DNA of 5,493 bases from SAR202 cluster bacterium (GTDB lineage: Bacteria > Chloroflexota > Dehalococcoidia > Lucifugimonadales > UBA826): positions 1 to 5,493 of the forward strand of contig VFFY01000022.1 of the NCBI GenBank assembly GCA_009392675.1, in the 5' to 3' direction. The position numbers and the translations under genes are program-made. Numbering within the stretch: the first letter of the stretch is position 1; each line of letters starts with the position of its first letter. Of this stretch, positions 1 to 5,493 are shown one piece after another. The notes below the pieces were generated by a model. It was not told the DNA's origin and ran no database searches. It saw only the letters and a list, made by a program, of their open reading frames with translations.

Positions 1-71
1 AGATGGTAACAGAAAGATATTGAATTCACAGGTTTTGAATCCTTTTTGTTGGATATATTTAAGTGGCTTAT

Positions 72-77
72 GGAAGG
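72..77 (+). promoter_or_regulatory. Ribosome binding site of the dehydratase gene
   Basis: GGAAGG lies 9 nt before ATG 87. It decides between ATG 87 and the in-frame GTG at 63, which would place this site inside the coding region. The remaining upstream sequence (1-71) is AT-rich, with a TATATT at 54-59 but no -35 element at proper spacing, so I do not call a promoter there. Confidence 0.6.
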
Positions 78-86
78 CTTTTATTC

Positions 87-1274
87 ATGAAAATAACAGA
101 TTTAAAAGTGTGGGTAACGGTTCCGGAAAGATCTTCCGTTGATGGGTCCCCAAGAGGGCGAAGTTATGTATTTTTAAGAATAGACACCGATGAGGGTATT
201 TCCGGTTTTGGGGAAGCTACTAGTTCAGGAGGGGGCGGAAGTATCGTAGTAGGTAACATGATTAAGTTTCTCAGAAATTCGACTGCGGAAAGGGATTTCA
301 GGGAAACGATAATAGGTGAGAACCCCGAACACACGGAACTAATTTGGCATAAATTGTTTAGACGATTTACAGGTGGTGGTGGGTTTGGCGGTTTTGTTAC
401 CACAATGTTGAGTGGAATAGATATTGCCCTCTGGGACATAAAGGGTAAAGCTGCAGGTAAACCAATATATGAGATATTGGGTGGGGGTCCTCTTCGGGAA
501 GAAATAGAACTATATACTCATGTTGCCCCAGGAGATCCTATTAAAGCGGCGGCTGAAGCGAAAATGCTAGTAAAACAGGGATTCAAAGCGCTTAAAACGG
601 ACCCATTTATGCCTGAGATGAGACAACATCATAGGAAATATATGCAAGGCTCTATATCTCCAGAAGGAGCGGCACTCGCCATAGAAACAATATCGGCCAT
701 CAGAGAAGGTGTTGGAAAGAACATAGATATACTGATAGATTGCCACGGAAATTTCGATGTTCCAACAGCAATTGCCATGGCTAGAAAATTAGAACCATTC
801 CACATCGGATGGTACGAAGAGCCCGTCCAGCCCAATAGTAACCAAGCTTTGAAACATGTCAAGGAATCGGTATCGGTGCCTATTTGTGTAGGAGAACGGT
901 TATATACCAGATGGGATTTTATACCTGTTCTAAAAGATAGGCTAGCAGAATTTTTGATGCCTGACATTTTATGGACCGGAGGAATCAGTGAATTCTATAA
1001 GATAGCCAACCTGGCCGAATCATTCTACGTACCCGTTAGTCCCCACGATGCCAGTGGTCCCATTAACATTATGGCCGGCGCCCATACAATGATGACTGTG
1101 CCTAATTTTTATAAATTAGAATTTAATCATGCCCAACTCGATTCCCACAATTCCTTGATAGACAGGCCTTTGGATATCGTGGACGGCAAATTGAAAATGT
1201 CTGAAAAACCCGGATTGGGAATTGAGTTAGATGTGGAATTCATTGAAGCTCATCTTGATGAGGACTGGAATTAA
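87..1274 (+). CDS. Mandelate racemase/muconate lactonizing enzyme family protein, GalD-like sugar-acid dehydratase
   Basis: This is a 395-residue cytoplasmic enolase-superfamily enzyme, most likely a Mg-dependent dehydratase turning an aldonic acid into a 2-keto-3-deoxy acid. The N-terminal capping domain covers about residues 1-125 and the barrel follows. Visible active-site residues are K170 (KTDPF), metal ligands D218 (DCHGNF), E244 (YEEP) and E270 (VGERLYTRWDF), H220 two residues after the first ligand, D293 (PDILWTGG) and H320 (SPHDASGP). The 26-26-50 spacing of D218, E244, E270 and H320, plus D293, matches E. coli D-galactonate dehydratase as I remember it. The length is normal. I chose ATG 87 because GGAAGG at 72-77 sits 9 nt upstream and the protein then begins MKITDLKVWV, as relatives do; a GTG at 63 would add eight unlikely residues. 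A threonine-synthase-like gene starts 6 nt after the stop. The family is secure; the exact substrate (galactonate, mannonate, rhamnonate or another acid) is not. Confidence 0.9.
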   Translation: MKITDLKVWVTVPERSSVDGSPRGRSYVFLRIDTDEGISGFGEATSSGGGGSIVVGNMIKFLRNSTAERDFRETIIGENPEHTELIWHKLFRRFTGGGGFGGFVTTMLSGIDIALWDIKGKAAGKPIYEILGGGPLREEIELYTHVAPGDPIKAAAEAKMLVKQGFKALKTDPFMPEMRQHHRKYMQGSISPEGAALAIETISAIREGVGKNIDILIDCHGNFDVPTAIAMARKLEPFHIGWYEEPVQPNSNQALKHVKESVSVPICVGERLYTRWDFIPVLKDRLAEFLMPDILWTGGISEFYKIANLAESFYVPVSPHDASGPINIMAGAHTMMTVPNFYKLEFNHAQLDSHNSLIDRPLDIVDGKLKMSEKPGLGIELDVEFIEAHLDEDWN

Positions 1275-1280
1275 ACAAAT

Positions 1281-2396
1281 ATGCCCCATTTTGGATTTAA
1301 ATGTACGGAATGTTTTAAAAACCATAAAGCTGATCCCCAAACACTTAGGTGTGGAACTTGTTCTGGAACCTTATCAGTCAAATATGCCAATTCGAAAAAA
1401 CAGGTTAACAGGCAAGTAGGTGATGGGATGCTAGACATGCCTATTCCTTTATGCTCTCTCTCCGAATACCTCTCACTTGGTGAAGGGAACACCCCAGTTG
1501 TATTCATGCCCAACATTTCCACTATGCTTGAAACTGAAATTTATGCCAAGCTTGAATTTATGAACCCTACGGGGTCTTTTAAGGATAGGGGCACCGCAAT
1601 GATGATCTCTGCTTTGAAGTCTAAGGGTGTCAGCGAAATTGTGGAAGACTCTTCAGGAAATGCTGGAGCTTCCGTATCCGCATATGCAACCAGAGCAGGA
1701 ATAAAAGCCCACATATTTGCACCTTTGTCAGCTCCACAAACAAAGCTAAATCAAATTAAAATATATGGTTCAATTTTACATGAAGTAGATGGCAGTCGTG
1801 ACGAAACTACCCAAGCGGCAGAAGAATTCGTTGAGAATAAATCGATCGTTTATGCATCACATAATCTCAGTCCATTTTTCATAGAAGGTACAAAAACATT
1901 CGGATACGAAATATTCAATGATTTCGACAGGGAAATACCAGAAAATATTGTGGTACCAGTAGGAAACGGGTCACTTTATTTAGGGATTTGGAAAGCGCTT
2001 GAAGAACTAAAAGAAAAGCGCCTAATCAAAACTCTACCCAAATTGCATTGCATTCAAGCTGAAAACGTAAATCCTATAGCGTCAAATAAAACCTTAAGTA
2101 AGTCCGAAATAAAATCAACTGTGGCAGGGGGAATAGCAGTCGGGTCTCCTCCTAGAAAATCAGAGGTTCAGAGTGTGTTGCGTCAATCAAAAGGATTTGC
2201 TAACTCAGTAAAAGAGGCATCAATTGTAGAATGGCAGATTAAATTAGCAAAACATGAGGGCCTCTTTTGCGAACCCACTTCTGCGGCAGCATTTGCTGGC
2301 CTCGAAAATCTCATCAATGCAAAAGAGATTAACAAAAATGAAAGGGTCCTAATCCCGATTACCGGCTCCGGACTAAAAGATATTTTCCCCGAATAG
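1281..2396 (+). CDS. Threonine synthase-like PLP-dependent enzyme (fold type II) with N-terminal zinc ribbon
   Basis: This 371-residue cytoplasmic enzyme belongs to the tryptophan-synthase-beta/threonine-synthase fold. An N-terminal zinc ribbon has CxxC pairs C8/C11 and C24/C27, as in archaeal-type threonine synthases. GEGNTP is at 67-72, and the PLP Schiff-base lysine is K101 in NPTGSFKDRG. The substrate-binding loop SSGNAGAS is at 124-131, a PLP-phosphate-binding PVGNG at 226-230, and the C-terminal TGSGLKD at 361-367 supplies the residue facing the pyridine nitrogen. Threonine synthase makes threonine from O-phosphohomoserine. The loop reads SGNAG, whereas classical enzymes carry STGNT, so another beta/gamma-replacement or lyase reaction is possible. 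ATG 1281 follows the dehydratase stop by 6 nt. No good Shine-Dalgarno lies at normal distance (GAGG at 1260-1263 is 17 nt away), which suggests translation coupled to the upstream gene. The family is firm; threonine synthase activity is an even bet. Confidence 0.85.
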   Translation: MPHFGFKCTECFKNHKADPQTLRCGTCSGTLSVKYANSKKQVNRQVGDGMLDMPIPLCSLSEYLSLGEGNTPVVFMPNISTMLETEIYAKLEFMNPTGSFKDRGTAMMISALKSKGVSEIVEDSSGNAGASVSAYATRAGIKAHIFAPLSAPQTKLNQIKIYGSILHEVDGSRDETTQAAEEFVENKSIVYASHNLSPFFIEGTKTFGYEIFNDFDREIPENIVVPVGNGSLYLGIWKALEELKEKRLIKTLPKLHCIQAENVNPIASNKTLSKSEIKSTVAGGIAVGSPPRKSEVQSVLRQSKGFANSVKEASIVEWQIKLAKHEGLFCEPTSAAAFAGLENLINAKEINKNERVLIPITGSGLKDIFPE

Positions 2397-2403
2397 GTTT
2401 CTG

Positions 2404-3585
2404 TTACCGATACTTTGATATTGTTTTTTCTAGGCCCTCCAGAGATCCTTTTATAGTCGCATCCTCCATGCAGTAGGATATTCGGAAGTACCCAGGCAAC
2501 CCAAACCCGCGACCTGGCACTACAAGAACCCTATTTTCCTTTAGCTCCTCTGTAAATTGGACATCGTCCTCTATAGGAGATTTGGGAAACATATAAAAAG
2601 CACCTTGAGGCTTAATCAATGAATATCCCATATTTGTTAGCTCTTTGTATAAATAATCTCTTTTCTTTTCATATATTCTCACATCTATCGTTGTATCTTG
2701 TAGATGAGTTATCAGGTGTTGAATAAGAGCGGGGGCATTCACAAAGCCCAAGGTTCTATTACAAAACACTAATCCATCGACCAGTTCCTCAATATCAGAA
2801 CAATCTGGGTTGACTGCGATATAGCCGATTCTTTCACCTGGCAAAGCAAGATCTTTCGAATGAGAAGTAGCGACTATACTCCTGTCATGGTAGTTGAATA
2901 TGTGTGTGTATTCGAGATTGTCAAAGATAATTTTTCTGTACGGTTCATCACTAACCAGATATATTTCAGTCCCGAATTCCACTTCCTTTTCTTTAATGAT
3001 CTCGCACATTTCCGACAAAGTTTTATCTCCATAAACGACCCCTGACGGATTGTTTGGCGAATTTATCAAAACACCTCTTGTATTAGTGTTGATAGAGCTG
3101 CGAAAAACTTCCATATCCGGTAGGAAGTTCTCGTCGGGTGGTACTATTTTGCAAGAACCACCGTGATTGTCAGCATAAAAATTATATTCAACGAAGAAAG
3201 GTGCAAAAATTACGAATTCTTCGCCAGGGTCCAACAGAGTTTTCATAACTACGTTGAGGGCCCCGCCAGCACCGCATGTCATCACAATTTCGTTTGCAGT
3301 AAACGACAACCCTGTCTCATTAGAAAGTCCATTAGCCACTGCTGTTCTAGTTTCAGTTAATCCGGCATTGGGCATATACCGGTGCATGCCGTTTATAGGA
3401 TTTTCCGATATCTTTTTTAACTCTTTATAAAATTGTTCGGGTGGGTTCATTACTGGGTTACCTAGAGACAGGTCAAAAACATTTTCTTCTCCGTATTGCT
3501 GTTTAAGAGAAATGCCTTCTTCAAACATTTTTCTTATCCAAGAACCCTTTTCCATGAACCCGCGGACTTTGTTAGAAATTGCCAT
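2404..3585 (-). CDS. Pyridoxal phosphate-dependent class I/II aminotransferase
   Basis: This 393-residue cytoplasmic fold-type-I aminotransferase transfers an amino group from an amino acid to a 2-oxo acid. Visible landmarks, numbered from ATG 3585, are FDLSLGNP near 37-44, the GAGGALN cofactor loop at 105-111, N179 in NSPNNPSG, D213 and Y216 in SDEPYRK, the Schiff-base lysine K244 in SHSKDLALPGERIG, and carboxylate-binding R368 in FRIS. All expected cofactor and substrate contacts are present and the length is normal, so it should be active. ATG 3585 is preferred because GGAG (3594-3597) lies 8 nt upstream; a TTG at 3615 in frame would add ten residues and include that site. It is the last gene of a probable minus-strand operon, 45 nt after the thioredoxin-fold lipoprotein. 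Its stop is 7 nt from the stop of the convergent threonine-synthase-like gene. Aspartate, alanine or aromatic substrates cannot be told apart from sequence alone. Confidence 0.9.
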   Translation of the reverse strand: MAISNKVRGFMEKGSWIRKMFEEGISLKQQYGEENVFDLSLGNPVMNPPEQFYKELKKISENPINGMHRYMPNAGLTETRTAVANGLSNETGLSFTANEIVMTCGAGGALNVVMKTLLDPGEEFVIFAPFFVEYNFYADNHGGSCKIVPPDENFLPDMEVFRSSINTNTRGVLINSPNNPSGVVYGDKTLSEMCEIIKEKEVEFGTEIYLVSDEPYRKIIFDNLEYTHIFNYHDRSIVATSHSKDLALPGERIGYIAVNPDCSDIEELVDGLVFCNRTLGFVNAPALIQHLITHLQDTTIDVRIYEKKRDYLYKELTNMGYSLIKPQGAFYMFPKSPIEDDVQFTEELKENRVLVVPGRGFGLPGYFRISYCMEDATIKGSLEGLEKTISKYR

Positions 3586-3593
3586 TTTGATAG

Positions 3594-3597
3594 CTCC
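3594..3597 (-). promoter_or_regulatory. Ribosome binding site of the aminotransferase gene
   Basis: GGAG on the minus strand lies 8 nt before the ATG at 3585. It decides the start against the in-frame TTG at 3615 and shows that this gene has its own initiation signal within the operon. Confidence 0.65.
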
Positions 3598-3630
3598 ATT
3601 CAATCGTTTGAACAATTTGGATTATAACCG

Positions 3631-4557
3631 TCAGTTTTCTTCACCCATATCGCCTATCGCATCTAATAATCTACTCAGAGTTTCAACCCCAAGTCTTCCT
3701 GGCATTCTAAGTGCTAATTCACCTTTGTCGTTTATTACAATGAAGAAAGGGAAAGAACTTACACCGTAAGCAGTAGCAATTTGGCTAGAGGGGGTGTCTA
3801 CTATTGAAGGAACGGGCCATTTTTCAAGATCCAGCCATGTGTGAGGTGGGAAATTGGGCCTTTCCTCATTAATTGAAGTTAATAGAGTAACCATCCGAAC
3901 CCTATCTAGAGAATCGGTTTCATTCAAAAATGGCGCTAATTCTCTCACCTCATTTCGACAATGAGGGCACCAGTGCGCAAGAACCATTATTAATGTCGTT
4001 GGCCCCTCACCACCAATGTAAATTTCTTCTCCATCCAAGCCAACACCTTTTACTTCAGGAGCCGCCCAACCTAATGCTGAATCCTCATACCCTTGAACCA
4101 GTTTTGGCAGATATTTCCCTCTAATTTGTACTTTTACTTCCCTATAAAACTCTTCCTCTTCATAGGGTTTAATTACTTTATTCTCAACGGTTTCATCAAC
4201 AACAATTGAAGACCCTGTTGCAAGTCTTTTATCGTTAAGTGATTGGAGAGATGTAGAAGTGTTATTAGAAACAACCGCTGGAAGTTGCCTAGCTGGTTCT
4301 GTTTTTTTTGCTGGTAGTTCATTAGATTCAACAATGACGGTTCTCGGAGTTGGTAAATTCCTCGCCGCATCAACAAGTTTGTTGTCCGATGTAACCTGGA
4401 GTTTTGAAGTCTCCGGTTCGGTAATAATATTGACGGTAGAGTTCGCCTCGGTGCTGCACCCTAACAGCAAGGCAAATAAAACTAAACATATTGGAAATAG
4501 ACCAACCTTATAAGGGTTGCTAGCGGAGAAAAATTTATTGGGCAGTAATTCCACCAT
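3631..4557 (-). CDS. Thioredoxin-fold lipoprotein with CPHC active site (TlpA/redoxin-like)
   Basis: This 308-residue protein is predicted to be a lipid-anchored, extracytoplasmic thiol-disulfide oxidoreductase. A short n-region with K17 precedes a hydrophobic stretch (about 18-33) ending in lipobox LLGC, with lipidated C34. Residues 35 to about 135 form a polar, Thr/Ser/Asn/Glu/Pro-rich stretch that looks disordered, a tether between membrane and catalytic domain. The thioredoxin fold starts near 160: WAAPEVKGVGLDG, then WCPHC with C197 and C200, and the cis-proline P270 in SSFPFFIV. TlpA/ResA proteins share this layout, but the CPHC dipeptide is that of DsbA, so an oxidising role is possible. 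C34, C197 and C200 are the only cysteines apart from C24 in the signal peptide. No clear Shine-Dalgarno precedes ATG 4557, and the adjacent GTG codon could also start. The ATG lies 13 nt after the SDR stop and within the SDR's former C-terminal frame, so translation is probably coupled. The electron partner is unknown. Confidence 0.85.
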   Translation of the reverse strand: MVELLPNKFFSASNPYKVGLFPICLVLFALLLGCSTEANSTVNIITEPETSKLQVTSDNKLVDAARNLPTPRTVIVESNELPAKKTEPARQLPAVVSNNTSTSLQSLNDKRLATGSSIVVDETVENKVIKPYEEEEFYREVKVQIRGKYLPKLVQGYEDSALGWAAPEVKGVGLDGEEIYIGGEGPTTLIMVLAHWCPHCRNEVRELAPFLNETDSLDRVRMVTLLTSINEERPNFPPHTWLDLEKWPVPSIVDTPSSQIATAYGVSSFPFFIVINDKGELALRMPGRLGVETLSRLLDAIGDMGEEN

Positions 4558-4570
4558 CTATAACCAATTC
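4535..4570 (-). pseudogene. Stranded C-terminal tail of the short-chain dehydrogenase
   Basis: Reading on in the SDR frame past the TAA at 4571-4573 gives ELVIDGGITAQ and a second TAA at 4535-4537. This is the canonical SDR ending (family form TGxELVIDGG), so the frame was once continuous. A single change of a serine codon TCA to TAA would explain the break. The last 23 nt (4535-4557) overlap the beginning of the lipoprotein gene in another frame. Confidence 0.75.
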
Positions 4571-5284
4571 TTAGCTTGTGACATATCTGGATTCATCACT
4601 GGCCAAATACAAAACCCCAAAAGCCACGTCCCTAGAATTAGCAATGACATTTAGAGGTGTCCTATTTAACTGAAGATCTCGGCCTTCCTTATTACCAATC
4701 ATTTCTGAAACCATATCTGTGTCGATAATTCCAGGGTGAACAGAATTACACCTGATATTTTCATGTCCATGATTCACAGCTATAGATTTTGTTAATATTC
4801 TAACAAGCCCCTCACTAGCACTATAGGCACTAAATTTAGACCCAATCAAACCCGCGATGGAAGATATATTAACTATAGATGCTCCACCCGATTCTCTCAT
4901 AGCTGCGATCACGGCTTTAGACCCCAAGAAAACTCCTTTAGAATTGATATTATGGAGGTAATTCCACTCTTCGGTACTAGTGTCCTCAACCTCAATCATC
5001 AGCAATATGCCGGTATTGTTAACCAATATATCTAGTTTGCCATACTCAGGTATGGCCAGTTGAACAGCTTTTGACCAGTCATTTTCTATTGATACGTCAA
5101 GACGGACAAATTTAGCCTGCCCGCCTTGCTCAACGATTTCAGACTCTACCTGAATTCCTTCTGAGTCAAGTATGTCACCGATTATTACTTTTGCACCTTC
5201 GGAAGCAAAGAGGCGTGCCTCTTCTGTGCCTTGCCCTCTAGCACCACCCGATATTATCGCCACCTTCCCAGATAACCGGCCCAT
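4571..5284 (-). CDS. Short-chain dehydrogenase/reductase, C-terminally truncated and lacking the catalytic lysine (possible pseudogene)
   Basis: This is a classical NAD(P)-dependent SDR with a Rossmann fold, 237 residues from ATG 5284. Numbering from that start, the cofactor loop SGGARGQG is at 13-20. D37 closes strand two and indicates NAD(H) preference. VNNTG (88-92) stands where the family has NNAG. The active-site tetrad shows N114, S141 and Y154, but the lysine of YxxxK is E158 (codon GAG). The frame stops after RYVTS, about 12 codons early. The following codons still read ELVIDGGITAQ before a TAA at 4535-4537, which would complete a normal length of about 250. Without the lysine, ordinary dehydrogenase activity is unlikely. 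ATG 5284 is chosen because GGAG at 5291-5294 lies 6 nt upstream and MGRLSGKVAI is a typical SDR start; the in-frame ATG at 5296 has no ribosome site. It heads the minus-strand operon. It could be a recent pseudogene, a non-catalytic protein, or carry sequence errors. Confidence 0.85.
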   Translation of the reverse strand: MGRLSGKVAIISGGARGQGTEEARLFASEGAKVIIGDILDSEGIQVESEIVEQGGQAKFVRLDVSIENDWSKAVQLAIPEYGKLDILVNNTGILLMIEVEDTSTEEWNYLHNINSKGVFLGSKAVIAAMRESGGASIVNISSIAGLIGSKFSAYSASEGLVRILTKSIAVNHGHENIRCNSVHPGIIDTDMVSEMIGNKEGRDLQLNRTPLNVIANSRDVAFGVLYLASDESRYVTS

Positions 5285-5290
5285 GGCATT

Positions 5291-5294
5291 CTCC
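5291..5294 (-). promoter_or_regulatory. Ribosome binding site of the short-chain dehydrogenase gene
   Basis: GGAG on the minus strand lies 6 nt before ATG 5284. It shares a base with the in-frame ATG at 5296, which argues that 5284 is the true start. Confidence 0.6.
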
Positions 5295-5314
5295 ATGTGG
5301 ATTAACTTAAACCT

Positions 5315-5323
5315 ATAATATCA
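5315..5323 (-). promoter_or_regulatory. Candidate extended -10 promoter of the minus-strand operon
   Basis: On the minus strand TGATATTAT matches the extended -10 form TGnTATAAT at all but one base. Transcription would begin near 5308, leaving a leader of about 24 nt before the SDR ATG at 5284. No recognisable -35 hexamer lies 16-18 nt upstream, which an extended -10 tolerates. This is inferred from consensus only. Confidence 0.4.
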
Positions 5324-5333
5324 GAGGGTTTCC

Positions 5334-5362
5334 TTGACTACGACCTTCGGTTACAGGACAAT
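5334..5362 (+). promoter_or_regulatory. Candidate sigma-70-type promoter of the tRNA gene
   Basis: TTGACT (5334-5339, five of six consensus bases) and GACAAT (5357-5362, four of six) are separated by exactly 17 nt on the plus strand. This would start a transcript near 5369, about 50 nt before the tRNA. A TATTAT at 5392-5397 is an alternative -10 nearer the tRNA, but it lacks a -35. Confidence 0.4.
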
Positions 5363-5418
5363 TAAAAACGCAAATTTTTGTTCGTGCTACATATTATTGG
5401 TAGGCACAACTCACATTT

Positions 5419-5493
<75 letters not shown>

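Noticed and set aside
1..62. Short stretch before the first gene as the tail of an upstream gene or a promoter
   Set aside because: ATG at 3 gives only six codons before a stop, and TATATT at 54-59 has no partner hexamer at proper spacing; there is not enough sequence to call either.
63..86. Upstream GTG start extending the dehydratase by eight residues
   Set aside because: The added residues do not resemble the family N-terminus, and the GGAAGG ribosome site lies inside this extension, pointing to ATG 87.
629..967. Antisense open frame of 112 codons opposite the dehydratase
   Set aside because: It has no recognisable domain, and the plus-strand frame contains all the enolase-superfamily catalytic motifs, so it is a shadow. 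The same holds for the other short antisense or out-of-frame stretches, such as 164-439, 1271-1522 and 4259-4513.
2408..2429. Possible rho-independent terminator for the plus-strand genes (CGATA/TATTG stem, then six T)
   Set aside because: The stem is only 5 bp, AT-rich and contains a G-U pair, so it would be too weak; it also lies inside the aminotransferase coding end.
3586..3615. Upstream TTG start extending the aminotransferase by ten residues
   Set aside because: A good GGAG site 8 nt before ATG 3585 lies within the extension, and TTG is a rare start.

Overview
The window (about 40% GC by eye) looks like ordinary, densely packed bacterial chromosome: five protein genes and one tRNA, with no mobile element, CRISPR array or phage gene. 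I cannot fix the taxonomy. A GalD-like enolase-superfamily sugar-acid dehydratase, an NAD-type short-chain dehydrogenase of the GGARGQG kind and a lipobox-anchored thioredoxin-fold protein, all AT-leaning, would fit a marine Chloroflexota lineage such as SAR202, known for multiplied enolase-superfamily genes. That is an inference, not a demonstration.

Layout. Plus strand, 87-2396: a GalD-like dehydratase and, 6 nt after its stop, a zinc-ribbon threonine-synthase-like PLP enzyme; these are probably co-transcribed. Minus strand, reading from about 5284 down to 2404: a short-chain dehydrogenase/reductase (SDR), a thioredoxin-fold lipoprotein, and a fold-type-I aminotransferase, with gaps of 13 and 45 nt, so a likely three-gene operon. 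The two groups converge tail to tail with only 7 nt between stop codons and no convincing terminator. At the right edge the SDR diverges from a plus-strand CAU-anticodon tRNA across a 134-nt spacer (5285-5418) that carries candidate promoters for both directions.

The most notable observation is the SDR. Its catalytic YxxxK lysine is read as glutamate (codon GAG). Its frame is also closed by a TAA at 4571-4573, although the frame beyond that stop still encodes the expected family C-terminus (ELVIDGGITAQ, then a natural TAA at 4535-4537). Either change alone would be suspicious; together they suggest a recently inactivated gene, a divergent non-catalytic protein, or sequence errors. The downstream lipoprotein's ATG lies inside this lost tail.

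How the genes might work together: the dehydratase would give 2-keto-3-deoxy sugar acids, and the PLP enzymes and SDR act on amino acids and alcohol/ketone substrates. No single pathway is evident from the sequence. I do not see a previously undescribed system here.
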